Assembly (NCBI RefSeq): GCF_010731855.1
Contig: NZ_AP022620.1
Location: forward strand, 1,922,001-1,986,000
DNA from: Mycolicibacterium anyangense
GTDB lineage: Bacteria > Actinomycetota > Actinomycetes > Mycobacteriales > Mycobacteriaceae
DNA length: 64,000 nt
Direction: 5' to 3'
This document shows positions 25,106 through 34,709 of this stretch, piece by piece; the stretch's first letter is position 1; each line of letters opens with the position of its first letter. The notes beneath the pieces were generated by a model. That model was given only the letters and a program-made list of their open reading frames with translations, had not been told where the DNA came from and made no database searches. Made by a program: the position numbers and the translations under genes.

Positions 25106-26446
25106 TCAGAGCGAGAGGTAAGCCTTGAGTTCGAACGGCGTGACGTTGCTGCGGTAGTCCTCCCACTCCTTGCGCTTGTTGCGCAGGAAGTAGTCGAAGA
25201 CGTGCTCGCCGAGCGCCTCGGCCACCAGTTCGGAGCCCTCCATCTCGGACAGCGCCATGCCCAGACTGGATGGCAGTTCGCGATAGCCCATCGCGCGCCG
25301 CTCCTCGGGGGTCAGCATCCAGACGTTGTCCTCGGCCTGCGGGCCCAGCACGTAGTTCTTCTCGACGCCGCGCAGCCCGGCGGCCAGCAGCACCGCGAAG
25401 GTCAGGTACGGGTTGCACGCCGAATCGGGGCTGCGCACCTCGATGCGCCGCGACGACGCCTTGCGCGGGGTGTACATCGGTACCCGCACCAGCGCGGAGC
25501 GGTTGGACGCACCCCAGGAGGCCGCGGTCGGCGCCTCGCCGCCGTGCACCAGCCGCTTGTAGGAGTTCACCCACTGATTGGTGATCGCACTGATCTCGCT
25601 GGCGTGCTCGAGGATGCCGGCGATGAACGACTTGGCGACGTCGGACAGCTGCAGCGGGTCCTCAGGACTGTGGAAGGCATTGGTCTCGCCCTCGAACAGG
25701 CTCATGTGGGTGTGCATGGCCGAGCCGGGGTATTCGGCGAAAGGCTTGGGCATGAACGACGCCCGGACCCCTTCGGCCAGGGCGACCTCCTTGACGACGT
25801 AGCGGAACGTCATCACGTTGTCGGCCATGGACAGCGCGTCGGCGTAGCGCAGGTCGATCTCCTGCTGGCCGGGTGCGCCCTCGTGGTGGCTGAACTCCAC
25901 CGAGATGCCCATCTGCTCGAGGGCGTCGATGGCGTGGCGGCGGAAGTTGGGTGCCGAGTCGTGCACGGCCTGGTCGAAGTAGCCGCCGTTGTCGGCGGGG
26001 ACGGGCACGCTGCCGTCATATGGCCCGGGCTCGAGCAGGAAGAACTCGATCTCCGGGTGGACGTAGCAGGAGAAGCCGAGATCCGAAGCCTTGGCCAGCT
26101 GGCGGCGCAGCACGTGCCGGCTGTCGGCCCACGACGGCGATCCGTCGGGCATGGTGATGTCGCAGAACATCCGTGCCGAATGGTGCTGACCACCGCTGGT
26201 GGTCCAGGGCAGCACCTGGAAGGTCGACGGATCGGGGCGGGCGACGGTGTCGGATTCGAAGACCCGCGCGAAACCCTCGATGGACGAGCCGTCGAACCCG
26301 ATGCCCTCTTCGAAGGCGCCCTCCAACTCGGCGGGCGCGATGGCGACCGATTTGAGGTAGCCGAGCACGTCGGTGAACCACAACCGGACGAACCGGATAT
26401 CGCGTTCCTCCAGCGTACGCAGCACGAATTCCTTCTGGCGGTCCAT
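25106..26446 (-). CDS. glnA2: GlnA2, glutamine synthetase-like enzyme without adenylylation tyrosine
   Basis: A 446-residue glutamine synthetase-fold protein. It has FDGSSIEGFARV, the metal residues in HPEIEFFLLEPG, SFMPKPFAEYPGSAMHTHMS and RRIEVRSPDSACNPYLTF, but nothing like the DLYELP adenylylation loop of GlnA1. In Streptomyces the orthologue acts as a gamma-glutamylpolyamine synthetase, so a non-ammonium substrate is possible here. The ATG at 26446 begins MDRQKEFVLRTLEERDI. Upstream, GTAAC-n6-TTAAC on the minus strand (26484-26469) resembles one GlnR half-box, a weak match. glnE follows. Confidence 0.94.
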   Translation of the reverse strand: MDRQKEFVLRTLEERDIRFVRLWFTDVLGYLKSVAIAPAELEGAFEEGIGFDGSSIEGFARVFESDTVARPDPSTFQVLPWTTSGGQHHSARMFCDITMPDGSPSWADSRHVLRRQLAKASDLGFSCYVHPEIEFFLLEPGPYDGSVPVPADNGGYFDQAVHDSAPNFRRHAIDALEQMGISVEFSHHEGAPGQQEIDLRYADALSMADNVMTFRYVVKEVALAEGVRASFMPKPFAEYPGSAMHTHMSLFEGETNAFHSPEDPLQLSDVAKSFIAGILEHASEISAITNQWVNSYKRLVHGGEAPTAASWGASNRSALVRVPMYTPRKASSRRIEVRSPDSACNPYLTFAVLLAAGLRGVEKNYVLGPQAEDNVWMLTPEERRAMGYRELPSSLGMALSEMEGSELVAEALGEHVFDYFLRNKRKEWEDYRSNVTPFELKAYLSL

Positions 26447-26550
26447 GACGCGAGCGTAGGCACCGGCTGTTAATTCCGTGTTACACGCGGGGTAAATGCC
26501 GCATCACCAGGGCAATTGCGGGTGTCGCCGCGACGAGCGCTGGCCGCCGA

Positions 26551-28089
26551 CTAGCAGCGTAGGTTTGCCGGCACCGTCCGGTCGACGAAGTACCGGAAGA
26601 TCGCCGAGTCGACGCACACGTCGCCGTTGAACACCGCGGTGTGCTGAGTGCCGTCGAAGGTGATCAGTGGCGCGCCCAGCTGCCGGGCCAGGTTGACCCC
26701 GGCCTCGTACGGGGTGGCCGGGTCGTGTGTGGTGGAGACGACGACGACACTGCCGGGCGGAGCCGGTGCGGCGGGGTGCGGGGACGACGTCGGCGGCACC
26801 GGCCAGAACGCACAGATGTCACGCGGTGCGTAACCGGTGAACTGCCCGTAGGACTGGAACGGCGCCAGTTCCCGGGTGCGCTGGTCGATACCGGCCCACA
26901 CCGCCGGGTCGGTGGGCGTCGGATCGTCCACACAGCGGATGGCGTTGAAGGCGTCCTGACCGTTGTTGTACTGGCCGGCCGGGTTGCGGCCCTGGTACTC
27001 GTCGGCGAGCAGCAGCAGATCGCCGGCGTCGCTGTGCCGCTGCAATCCGAGCAGCCCGCTGGTGAGGAACTTCCAGTACTGCGGCGCGTAGAGCGCATTG
27101 AACGTTCCGGTGATCGCGTCCTGGTAACTCAGCCCACGCGGGTCCGACGTCGGCCCCGGTGCGGCCACCAGCGGATCGACCAGCTGGTGGAATCGAGCCA
27201 CCCACTGCGTCGAGTCGGTGCCCAGCGGGCAGCCCGCTGACCTGGCGCAGTCCGCGGCGTAATCGTTGAACGCCACCTGGAATCCGGTCATCTGCTCGAT
27301 CACCGAGTCAACGGTGTCCTGGGCTGGATCGATCGCGCCGTCGAGCACCATCGTGCGCACCCGGTCGGGGTAGCGCTCCACATAAGCGGTACCCAGCTCG
27401 GTGCCGTAGCTGAAGCCGAGGTAGTTGATCTGCTCGTCGCCCAGCACCTGCCGGACGGTGTCCATATCCCGTGCCGCCGAGGCGGTTCCGACGCCGGCCA
27501 GGAACGCGGTGCCCAGTTTGTCGGCACACTCCTGGGCGTAGTCCCGGTAGATCTGCTCGATCGCGGCCACGCCCTGCGGGCTGTAGTCCACCATCGGGTT
27601 GCGCCGCCAGGCGTCGAACTCGGCATCGGTGCGGCACCGCAGTTGCGGCGTGGAGTAACCCACTCCGCGGGGATCGAAGCCGACGAGGTCGAAGTGCTCG
27701 CTGATCGGCGTGCCCGCCAGCGCGTACCCCATGGCCGCCGTAGCGTCCACGGCTGAGGCGCCGGGACCTCCGGGGTTGATGAACAGCGAGCCGATGCGCT
27801 GTCCCGTCGCCGGGATCTTGATGACGGCCAGTTGTGCTTGCGCCCCAGCGGGATCCGCGTCATCGATCGGGACACCGATGCTGGTGCACACCGCGGTGGG
27901 AAGCTCACGGGAGTCCGTGCCGAGGAAGCGTGCACAGCTTCCCCAGACAGCCTGTGGCACCGTCGTCTGACCGGCTCCCGGTTCGGTGGCAGCGGCCGGC
28001 GGGGCCGTGACACCGAGGGCGAGCATGGTGCAGAGGAACCCGGAGGACAGAGCCGAGCCCAGTCGACTCATGCGTCCCATGGGTGTCAT
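26551..28089 (-). CDS. Secreted alpha/beta hydrolase, CaeA/Hip1 paralogue (Rv2223c orthologue)
   Basis: A secreted serine hydrolase of about 510 residues, tandem paralogue of the next gene upstream. The signal sequence is visible (ALSSGFLCTMLALGVTAP then AAA). The fold markers are LFINPGGPGASAVDA (oxyanion hole), FDLVGFDPRGVGYSTP, the nucleophile serine in YLGFSYGTELGTAYVE, VSTTHDPATPYEAG with the acid and GTQHTAVFNGDVCVD with the catalytic His. It lacks the lipobox cysteine that its neighbour has. Starts at 28131, 28089, 28080 and 28071 are all possible; I use 28089. The substrate is unknown; the neighbour is a cell-wall-associated protease/esterase. Confidence 0.9.
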   Translation of the reverse strand: MTPMGRMSRLGSALSSGFLCTMLALGVTAPPAAATEPGAGQTTVPQAVWGSCARFLGTDSRELPTAVCTSIGVPIDDADPAGAQAQLAVIKIPATGQRIGSLFINPGGPGASAVDATAAMGYALAGTPISEHFDLVGFDPRGVGYSTPQLRCRTDAEFDAWRRNPMVDYSPQGVAAIEQIYRDYAQECADKLGTAFLAGVGTASAARDMDTVRQVLGDEQINYLGFSYGTELGTAYVERYPDRVRTMVLDGAIDPAQDTVDSVIEQMTGFQVAFNDYAADCARSAGCPLGTDSTQWVARFHQLVDPLVAAPGPTSDPRGLSYQDAITGTFNALYAPQYWKFLTSGLLGLQRHSDAGDLLLLADEYQGRNPAGQYNNGQDAFNAIRCVDDPTPTDPAVWAGIDQRTRELAPFQSYGQFTGYAPRDICAFWPVPPTSSPHPAAPAPPGSVVVVSTTHDPATPYEAGVNLARQLGAPLITFDGTQHTAVFNGDVCVDSAIFRYFVDRTVPANLRC

Positions 28090-28213
28090 CGTCGCACGGC
28101 CGCGCCCCGAAGGTGACAGCGAGCCGGTCACGCCTGGATCTCAGATGGGGCCGACTTCGATAACAATGGTTGACGAAGGTGTAAAACCGTTGTTGCGCTG
28201 GGACTTTCGTTGA

Positions 28214-29779
28214 TCAGCAGGTCGCACCCGGCGGCGGCAGGGTGAGGTCCACCAGGTAGGCGGCGGCATAGTTGTCGACACAGGTGTTGCCCTGGAACAC
28301 CACCGTGTGCTGGGTTCCGTTGAACGTCAGCAGCGATCCGCCGAGCTGCTTGGCCAGGTCGACACCGGCCTGGTAGGGCGTCGCCGGGTCGTTGGTGGTG
28401 GACACCACCAGAACCGGGGGCAGGCCCGGCGCCGAGACCGCGTGCGGGGTACTGGTCGGCGGCACCGGCCAGAAGGCACACGTGCTCAGCGGGGCGTGAC
28501 CGGTGAACTCGCCGTAGCTCATGAAGGGCGCGACCTCGCGCATCTTCTTGTCCTCGGCCACGACCTTGTCGCGGTCGGTGATCGGCGGCTGGTCCACACA
28601 GTTGACGGCGATGCGCGCGTCGGTGGCGTTGGTGTAGTGGCCCTGCGGGTCACGGCGCATGTACATGTCGGCCAGCGCCAGCATGGTGTCGCCGCGCCCG
28701 TTGGTCATCTCGGTCAGCGCCTGGGTGAGGTGACGCCACAGGTTCGGTGAGTACAGCGCCATGATGGTGCCGATGATCGCGTCGCTGTAGCCCAACCCGC
28801 GCGGGTCGGCGGTGGGCAGCGGCTTGTTCACCAGCGGATCCACCAGGTTGCGGTAGACGTCGACAGCCTTGGCCGGGTCGGTGCCCAGCGGGCAGCTCGG
28901 GTCCTTGGCGCAGTCGGCGGCGTAATCGTTGAACGCCTGCTGGAAAGCGGCCGCCTGGTCGATGTCGGCCTGAATCGGGTCGGCGTTGGGATCCACCGCG
29001 CCGTCGAGGATCATCGCGCGGACCTTGTCCGGGAACTCCTCGGCGTAGGCCGAACCGATCCGGGTGCCGTAGGAGTAGCCCAGGTAGGTGATCTTGTCGT
29101 CGCCGACGGCAGCGCGCAGCGAGTCCATGTCCTTGACCACGCTGGCGGTTCCGATATTGGCCAGGAAGTCCTTGCCCATCTTGTCGACGCAGCGCTGGAC
29201 GAACGCCTTGGTGGTGTTCTCGATGTGCTCGATGCCCTGGGGGCTGTAGTCCACCTGGGGGTCGGCGCGGATGGCGTCGTTGTCGGCATCGGAGTTGCAC
29301 CACAGGGCAGGGGTGGACGCTCCGACACCGCGCGGATCGAACCCGACCAGGTCGAACTTCTGCCGCACGTTGGCGGGCAGGTTCTCGACGATGCTGGCCG
29401 CCGCCTCGATGCCGGACTCCCCCGGCCCGCCGGGGTTGATGATCAGCGAGCCGATCTTGTCGCCGGTGGCGGGGAACCGGATCAGTGCCAGGGCGGCCGT
29501 CGCGCCGTCGGGTTTGGAGTAGTCGACCGGGACGGCGATCTTGCCGCACTGCGCACCCGCCGGGATCGGCAGCGCGTTACCCCCGCCACCGCCGGCCACC
29601 CGGCACGGACCCCACTGCACGGGCTGACCGATCTGGGGTTCGGCGATGATCGCCCGTCCCGTCACCATGGTGCTGCAGCCGGCGCTCGCAACGAGCCCGG
29701 CCACGGCAGCGAGCACCGCAGCGGTGCGGACGACGCGCGGGCGTTGGGGTTGGCGGGGGGACTGCCTCATGGCAAACAT
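28214..29779 (-). CDS. caeA: Cell-envelope serine hydrolase CaeA/Hip1, lipoprotein
   Basis: Orthologue of Rv2224c (CaeA/Hip1), a serine protease/esterase of the envelope that in M. tuberculosis cleaves GroEL2 and affects host responses. The signal peptide ends in a lipobox, AGLVASAGC, so the mature protein should be lipid-anchored. The hydrolase domain has LIINPGGPGESGIEAA, FDLVGFDPRGVGAS, the nucleophile serine at residue 236 in LGYSYGTRIGSAYAEEF, STTNDPATPYQAG and the histidine in GTQHTVVFQGNTC. Six or more cysteines suggest disulfides. I use ATG 29779; ATG 29770 gives an equally good signal peptide and GTG 29809 is less likely. Confidence 0.94.
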   Translation of the reverse strand: MFAMRQSPRQPQRPRVVRTAAVLAAVAGLVASAGCSTMVTGRAIIAEPQIGQPVQWGPCRVAGGGGGNALPIPAGAQCGKIAVPVDYSKPDGATAALALIRFPATGDKIGSLIINPGGPGESGIEAAASIVENLPANVRQKFDLVGFDPRGVGASTPALWCNSDADNDAIRADPQVDYSPQGIEHIENTTKAFVQRCVDKMGKDFLANIGTASVVKDMDSLRAAVGDDKITYLGYSYGTRIGSAYAEEFPDKVRAMILDGAVDPNADPIQADIDQAAAFQQAFNDYAADCAKDPSCPLGTDPAKAVDVYRNLVDPLVNKPLPTADPRGLGYSDAIIGTIMALYSPNLWRHLTQALTEMTNGRGDTMLALADMYMRRDPQGHYTNATDARIAVNCVDQPPITDRDKVVAEDKKMREVAPFMSYGEFTGHAPLSTCAFWPVPPTSTPHAVSAPGLPPVLVVSTTNDPATPYQAGVDLAKQLGGSLLTFNGTQHTVVFQGNTCVDNYAAAYLVDLTLPPPGATC

Positions 29780-29859
29780 GCTGCCATGCTCGGCGGGGGT
29801 GACTTGCACACCGACCCGCCGACGTCGGCCGTGACGTCAGGCGTGACGTCGGCCGGCGG

Positions 29860-31290
29860 TCACTTCCGCCCTTGTTTGGCGGCCGGTTTCGTCGCGTCGA
29901 GCAGTTCCTTCATGCCCACGGCGAAGTCGTCGGCCATATCCCACAGATCGGGCAGCAGCTCGGGGCAGGAGATCAGCCCCACGTCGAGCTTGCCGTTGAG
30001 CGACATCACGGTGATGTTAAGTCCCGAGCCGTGGAAGATGGGGCCGAGCGGGTACATCGCCGTCACTTCGGCGCCCAGGAAGTACAGCGGGATCTGCGGG
30101 CCGGGCACGTTGGAGACGACGAGGTTGTGCACCGGTCGCGCCTCGGTGAGCCGACTTCGGGCGTAGACCCGCATCGCGACGCCGAAGATCGCCGGGCCGG
30201 CGAACTGACTCCAGTCCTGCAGCAGGGTGGCCCCGATCGCCGAGCTGTGTTCCTTGGCCAGGTCGTTGGCTTCGGCGATGGCCGCCAGCCGGGTGGCGGG
30301 ATCTTCGATCTGCGTCTCGAGTTTGGAGAACATGCCCGAAACCTGGTTGCGGCCGGGCCGGTCCGAGCGGTCGTGCACCGACACCGGGATCATCGCCACC
30401 AGTGAGGAGTCCGGCAACTCACCACGGTCGAGCAGGAACTGCCGCAGCACACCGGCCACCAGCGCCATCACCACGTCGTTGACCTTGACGCCGAAGTGGT
30501 TCTTGACCTTCTTGATGTCGTCGAGTTCGAGCTGCGCGAAGGCGACGTTGCGGTGCGCGGTGACGCTGGCGTTGAACCGGGTCTGGGGCGCGGCGAACGG
30601 GGCGGCCATCGCGCGGCCGCCGACCGCCCGTTTGACGGTGTCGAAGACGGTGGTCACCGTCGCGGGCAGCACATTGGTCGCCAGATGCAGTGGCCGGGAG
30701 ACGAAGTTGCCGAGCCCGCCCAACGCGATCCGCAGTGGGTTGGCATCGCCGTGTCCGTCGACCGGCGCCGGCGGTGGGGCGTCGGGCTCGGTGGAGCACA
30801 GCTGCGACATCAGGTTCGCGCCGGTGACACCGTCGACGGCGGCGTGGTGCACCTTGGTCAGGACGGCGAGCCGGCCGCCCTCGCGGGCGTCGGTGCCGGC
30901 CACTCCCTCGATCACCCACATCTCCCACAGCGGGTGCCGGCGGTCCAGCGGAAGCGACGCCAAATGGCCGCAGATTTCACCCAGTTCGACACGGCCGCCG
31001 GGTGCGGGCAGACCGATGCGGTGCACATGCCGGTCGATGTCGAAGTGCTCGTCCTCCACCCACACCGGATGGTCGAGGTTCAGGAAGCTGTTGGCCAGCT
31101 TCTCGCGGAAATTCGGCATCGCCTTGATCCGCAGTTGCAACGCATCGCGCAGCCGGTCGAAGCTGTAGCCGCCCGGAATCGTGGCGGCGTCCAACTCCAG
31201 CACCGAGCACACATGCAAAGGCTGAGAGGGAGTTTCGAGATAGAGGAAACTTGCGTCGAGTCCGCTGAGCCGCTGCAGGTGTTGGACCAT
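29860..31290 (-). CDS. Wax ester synthase/diacylglycerol acyltransferase (WS/DGAT)
   Basis: A 476-residue acyltransferase that makes triacylglycerol or wax esters from acyl-CoA. The catalytic HHxxxDG is present as His148-His149-AAV-Asp153-Gly, and the N-terminus has the family LSGLDASFLYLETPSQPLHVC pattern (two pieces: LSGLDASFLYLE and QPLHVC). The NDVVMALVAGVLR and NLVVSNVPGP segments, including the conserved ND and NVPGP motifs, are intact. The ATG at 31290 (MVQHLQRLSG) matches the family start. It sits between caeA and panB, which are adjacent in M. tuberculosis, so it is an insertion or a loss in the other lineage. It is divergent to panB across 202 nt. Confidence 0.93.
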   Translation of the reverse strand: MVQHLQRLSGLDASFLYLETPSQPLHVCSVLELDAATIPGGYSFDRLRDALQLRIKAMPNFREKLANSFLNLDHPVWVEDEHFDIDRHVHRIGLPAPGGRVELGEICGHLASLPLDRRHPLWEMWVIEGVAGTDAREGGRLAVLTKVHHAAVDGVTGANLMSQLCSTEPDAPPPAPVDGHGDANPLRIALGGLGNFVSRPLHLATNVLPATVTTVFDTVKRAVGGRAMAAPFAAPQTRFNASVTAHRNVAFAQLELDDIKKVKNHFGVKVNDVVMALVAGVLRQFLLDRGELPDSSLVAMIPVSVHDRSDRPGRNQVSGMFSKLETQIEDPATRLAAIAEANDLAKEHSSAIGATLLQDWSQFAGPAIFGVAMRVYARSRLTEARPVHNLVVSNVPGPQIPLYFLGAEVTAMYPLGPIFHGSGLNITVMSLNGKLDVGLISCPELLPDLWDMADDFAVGMKELLDATKPAAKQGRK

Positions 31291-31492
31291 GCGCCGATGG
31301 TAAGTCCGGCGAGTTGTCGGGCGAGCCGGATTCGCCCAACACCGGGGGCAGCGGGTCGAATGCGGTGTGACAAAGTCCACTTCACCGGCCGTTCACCTTT
31401 GCCAGGGGTCGGTGGCAGACTGGGCAGGTCAGACGAACCCGGGGACCCGGATGGGCCACGAGGATCGACCCGACCATCACATAGGGACAATG

Positions 31493-32335
31493 ATGTCTGA
31501 GCAGACTGTCTATGGTGGCGCCGGCACGCCGTCCGCGCCGCGCGTCAAGATCCGCACTCCGCACCTGCACAAGTGGAAGACCGAGGGCCACAAGTGGGCC
31601 ATGCTGACGGTCTACGACTACTCCACCGCCCGGGCTTTCGACGAGGCCGAGATTCCGGTGCTGCTGGTCGGTGATTCGGCTGCCAATGTCGTCTACGGCT
31701 ACGACACCACGGTGCCGATCTCGATCGACGAGCTGATCCCGCTGGTGCGCGGCGTGGTCCGCGGCGCCGAGCACGCCCTGGTGGTCGCCGACCTGCCGTT
31801 CGGCAGCTATGAGGAGAGCCCTGCACAAGCCCTCCGAACGGCCACCCGGTTCCTGAAGGAAGCCGGCGCGCATGCGGTCAAGCTCGAGGGCGGCGAGCGG
31901 GTGGCCGATCAGATCGCCACGCTGACCGCCGCGGGTATCCCGGTGATGGCCCACATCGGGTTCACGCCGCAGAGTGTCAACGGCCTGGGCGGGTTCCGGG
32001 TGCAGGGCCGCGGCGATGCCGCCGAGCAGACCATCCACGACGCCATCGCGGTCCAGGAGGCCGGCGCGTTCGCCGTGGTGATGGAGATGGTGCCTGCCGA
32101 GCTGGCCACCCAGATCACCGGCAAGCTGACCATCCCGACCGTGGGCATCGGCGCCGGACCCAACTGCGACGCCCAGGTTCTGGTGTGGCAGGACATGGCC
32201 GGGCTGACCAGCGGCAAGACCGCGAAGTTCGTCAAGCGATTCGGCGATGTCGGCGGCGAATTACGCCGTGCCGCAACACAATACGCCAACGAGGTGGCCA
32301 CCGGCGCGTTCCCGGCCGAGGAGCACAGCTTCTAG
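31493..32335 (+). CDS. panB: 3-methyl-2-oxobutanoate hydroxymethyltransferase
   Basis: Adds a hydroxymethyl group from methylene-tetrahydrofolate to 2-oxoisovalerate, the first committed step of pantothenate synthesis. The 280 residues include [17 protein letters not shown] (metal-site Asp), [19 protein letters not shown] with the substrate lysine, [11 protein letters not shown] and [11 protein letters not shown]. The start ATG 31493 (MSEQTVYGG) matches the M. tuberculosis protein; ATG 31490 directly precedes it and AGGG lies about seven bases upstream. The stop codon overlaps the stop of the convergent enoyl-CoA hydratase gene in a 4-base CTAG. Confidence 0.97.
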   Translation: MSEQTVYGGAGTPSAPRVKIRTPHLHKWKTEGHKWAMLTVYDYSTARAFDEAEIPVLLVGDSAANVVYGYDTTVPISIDELIPLVRGVVRGAEHALVVADLPFGSYEESPAQALRTATRFLKEAGAHAVKLEGGERVADQIATLTAAGIPVMAHIGFTPQSVNGLGGFRVQGRGDAAEQTIHDAIAVQEAGAFAVVMEMVPAELATQITGKLTIPTVGIGAGPNCDAQVLVWQDMAGLTSGKTAKFVKRFGDVGGELRRAATQYANEVATGAFPAEEHSF

Positions 32336-33114
32336 CTGAAGTTGGGCGCCCGCTTGTTCAGGAACGCGTCGATACCCTCGTGGCCGTCCGGGCTGTCGGC
32401 GCAGGCACCGATCAGTTCGGCCTCCAGCTCCATCTGGTCCTCGATGGTGCTACCGAACGACGCCAGCAGCAGCTTCTTGACCGAACCACTGGAACCCTTT
32501 GCCGCAGAGGCGATCTGAGCGGACAGCTCGTCAGCCCTGGCGGCCAGACCGGCAGCCGGGACGACCTCGTTGACCAACCCCCACTGCAGCGCGTCCGACG
32601 CACTCAACGTGCGGTTGGTCAGCATCAGCTCGGCGGCCCGGCGTACCCCGACCAGGCGCGGCAGGTAGTAGGACGCGCTGCCGTCCGGGCTCAGCCCAGC
32701 CCTGGTGTAGGCCATGGTGAACGACGCAGTGTCGGCGGCCAGTACCAGATCAGCTGCCACCGCGATGCTGAAGCCCGCGCCCGCAGCCGCCCCGTTGACC
32801 GCGCTGATGAGCACGGCGTCCATCCTGGCGAAGGTCGCGATGGCCCGGTGCAGGTCGTCGGCAATGCCCTTGACGAAGCGGCCCGGCCCCAGCGGGGAGG
32901 CGGCCATCGCCTTCAGATCGCCACCGGCACAGAAGAATCGGCCCGCACCGGTCAGCACCACGGCCTTGACCTCCGGCGCCGTGCACTGCTGCGCGACGGC
33001 GGCGAGTTCGCGGGTCATGGCATCATTCATGCCGTTGGCGGCATCCGGGCGGTCGAGCACGACGGTGACGATCGGGCCCGCCTGCTCGACGCTCAGCGTC
33101 TCGTATTCGCTCAC
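32332..33114 (-). CDS. Enoyl-CoA hydratase/isomerase family protein
   Basis: A 260-residue crotonase-fold protein starting at GTG 33114 ([11 protein letters not shown]). The CoA-binding and oxyanion-hole segments are visible as [18 protein letters not shown] and [24 protein letters not shown]. The position that usually carries the second catalytic glutamate reads [21 protein letters not shown], with an Asp in that loop, so the reaction may be isomerisation rather than hydration. It neighbours a TetR regulator transcribed the same way and 10 nt upstream; the pair may form an operon. The exact substrate is unknown. Confidence 0.9.
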   Translation of the reverse strand: MSEYETLSVEQAGPIVTVVLDRPDAANGMNDAMTRELAAVAQQCTAPEVKAVVLTGAGRFFCAGGDLKAMAASPLGPGRFVKGIADDLHRAIATFARMDAVLISAVNGAAAGAGFSIAVAADLVLAADTASFTMAYTRAGLSPDGSASYYLPRLVGVRRAAELMLTNRTLSASDALQWGLVNEVVPAAGLAARADELSAQIASAAKGSSGSVKKLLLASFGSTIEDQMELEAELIGACADSPDGHEGIDAFLNKRAPNFS

Positions 33115-33124
33115 GCGGCACACG

Positions 33125-33802
33125 TTAACCGGTGACCGCGGGCTCCCCACACCGGGCCTGCAACCGAGCGGCACTGCACCGGCGCAGTGCGGCGGTATCC
33201 CCCTGCCAGCCCAGGATGCGCACCGCGCCGTCGGCGATGATCCACGGCGTCTCCGGCGGGCACGTCCCGTCGTCGGACCGGCGGTTGATCACCGATTCGA
33301 CGAGCCGGAAGGGAAGATCGTCGGCGTCCGCCACCCCGTCGCACTCCACGATCACCGCGGCCGCCAGCTGCCGGTACCGGCCGCGCAGCTGTTCCCGGTT
33401 GAGCCGGAACTGCCCGAAGCGGTCCACCCGCAGTTCGGGTAATAGGTACAGCGCACCAAGGTTCCACCGCTTGGCACACAGCTGGGACACGTCACCGACC
33501 ACCAGCGCGTGCAGCCGCTCGGCCGCCGGACCGGGCTGATCCAGCAGATCGGCCGCCAGCGCCAGCGGCTCGTCGACCGTTCCGGCCAGCAACGCCTCGA
33601 GGATGTCGTCCTTGGTGGGGAAATGGTGATACAGCGAGGCCTGCCGCATCCCGACTGCGTCGGCGATCCGGCGGGTGGACGTCGCGGCGTAACCGACGGT
33701 GGTGAACAGTTCGGCTGCCGCATCGAGGATCTCCTCGCGGGCTGTGTTGCCCGGTCGGCGGGATTGTTCGAGCCGCGGCCGGCCCCGCCCCTCGCTGCGC
33801 AT
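33125..33802 (-). CDS. TetR-family transcriptional regulator
   Basis: A 225-residue regulator with a TetR DNA-binding domain at about residues 20-68 (AREEILDAAAELFTTVGYAATSTRRIADAVGMRQASLYHHF, in parts ILDAAAELFTTVGY and STRRIADAVGMRQASLYHHF). The C-terminal ligand domain is not recognisable. It is divergent to the DUF1989-carboxyltransferase operon across an AT-rich 154-nt region with an inverted repeat, so it probably represses that operon. It may also control the enoyl-CoA hydratase downstream. The ATG at 33802 gives MRSEGRGRPR, a typical basic N-terminus. Confidence 0.9.
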   Translation of the reverse strand: MRSEGRGRPRLEQSRRPGNTAREEILDAAAELFTTVGYAATSTRRIADAVGMRQASLYHHFPTKDDILEALLAGTVDEPLALAADLLDQPGPAAERLHALVVGDVSQLCAKRWNLGALYLLPELRVDRFGQFRLNREQLRGRYRQLAAAVIVECDGVADADDLPFRLVESVINRRSDDGTCPPETPWIIADGAVRILGWQGDTAALRRCSAARLQARCGEPAVTG

Positions 33803-33834
33803 ACGACATTGTTACATTCCCGACATGCCGGAAT

Positions 33835-33926
33835 AACTGTCATTTGATAGAAATATAGTCAACGCAGTCGTTACATCGGTGATACTCGCCGGGAACCGCG
33901 CCGCAGAAAACTTTCAAGTGACAGTT
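33835..33926. promoter_or_regulatory. Inverted repeat pair in the TetR-operon divergent region
   Basis: AACTGTCATTTG (33835-33846) and CAAGTGACAGTT (33915-33926) are reverse complements with one mismatch, separated by 68 nt. The second copy is 30 nt before the start of the DUF1989 operon and the first is 33 nt before the TetR start. Two identical half-operators at the two promoters would suit the divergent TetR regulator. Function is inferred from position only. Confidence 0.45.
33870..33896 (+). promoter_or_regulatory. Candidate GlnR site upstream of the DUF1989 operon
   Basis: GTTAC (33870-33874), 6 nt, GATAC (33881-33885), 6 nt, GGAAC (33892-33896) fit three consecutive GlnR half-sites (AC-n9-AC rule satisfied for the first pair). 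A fourth half-site is not present at the next position. Nitrogen-limitation control of a guanidine/urea-type operon would make sense, but the match is partial. Confidence 0.4.
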
Positions 33927-33956
33927 AATCGGGTTCGCCCGGACAGGAGTGACACC

Positions 33957-34709
33957 ATGACCACCGCGTCGACCGACGGCGCCCGCTCGCACGCCCGTTC
34001 ACAGGCGGCGGCAGCGGATATGCGCATCCCGGCCCTGCCGGACGGTGTGGACGACACTGCCCTCGTGTGGTCGGAGGCCGTGCCCGCCGGCTCCTACGCC
34101 ACCCGCGTGCTCGGCCGCGGAACACGACTGAGGTTCGCCGACCCCGACGGCGGCGCCTGCGCGCACCTGCTGCTGTTCCGCGCCGACGCGTCCTGGGAGC
34201 GGCTCAACATCGCCGACACCATGAAGGTGCCGTGGCAGGCCTACCTTGGCCCCGGTCATCCCCTGCTCTCCGATCAGGGCCGGGTGCTGGCCACCGTCGT
34301 CGCCGACACCTCCGGCCATCACGACATGCTGTGCGGCCTACCGCCGTCGGCCCGCCCGACGATGCTGCTCGCGGCGCTCAAACACGGCATGGACATCCGG
34401 GACGTCGCGCCGTCGGCCACCCTGTTCAAGGGTGCCCGGGTGGAAGAGTCCGGAGCCTTGACCTTCACCGGCTCGGCAGGCCCCGGCGCCGCGATCGACC
34501 TGCTGATCCACCTGCCGGTGATCGTCGCGGTGGTCAACACCGCCCATCCCCTCGATCCCGCGCCCGCCGTCACCGGTCTCGACATCGTCGCCTGGCGCGC
34601 GCCCGAGGAACTGACCACCCCGGTCAACGACGACCCGGAATATCTCAGGGCCCTGTTCAACACCGAATCAACTTGGGCCGCAGCACAATCCAGTGAGGAA
34701 CTTCGATGA
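33957..34709 (+). CDS. DUF1989 protein, first subunit (urea-carboxylase-associated/carboxyguanidine deiminase type)
   Basis: A 250-residue member of the DUF1989 family, previously called urea-amidolyase-associated proteins. In Pseudomonas a pair of these proteins forms a carboxyguanidine deiminase that turns carboxyguanidine into allophanate. Segments include AVPAGSYATRVLGRGTRLRF, DTMKVPWQAYLGPGHPLLSD and the histidine pair in DTSGHHDMLCG. Unlike the next gene product it lacks the cysteine-rich NCPQ-type tail, so it may be the non-catalytic subunit. The ATG at 33957 has AGGAG eight bases upstream. It overlaps the next gene by ATGA. Confidence 0.88.
   Translation: MTTASTDGARSHARSQAAAADMRIPALPDGVDDTALVWSEAVPAGSYATRVLGRGTRLRFADPDGGACAHLLLFRADASWERLNIADTMKVPWQAYLGPGHPLLSDQGRVLATVVADTSGHHDMLCGLPPSARPTMLLAALKHGMDIRDVAPSATLFKGARVEESGALTFTGSAGPGAAIDLLIHLPVIVAVVNTAHPLDPAPAVTGLDIVAWRAPEELTTPVNDDPEYLRALFNTESTWAAAQSSEELR

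Noticed and set aside
32332..33114. Possible frameshift in the enoyl-CoA hydratase because the usual second glutamate is not obvious
   Set aside because: The frame and length are intact and the crotonase motifs are in order; replacement at this position is common in isomerase-type members.
33803..33956. Guanidine riboswitch upstream of the DUF1989 operon
   Set aside because: I looked for ykkC-type conserved loops and stems in the leader and found none; the AT-rich DNA shows only inverted repeats and GlnR-like half-sites.
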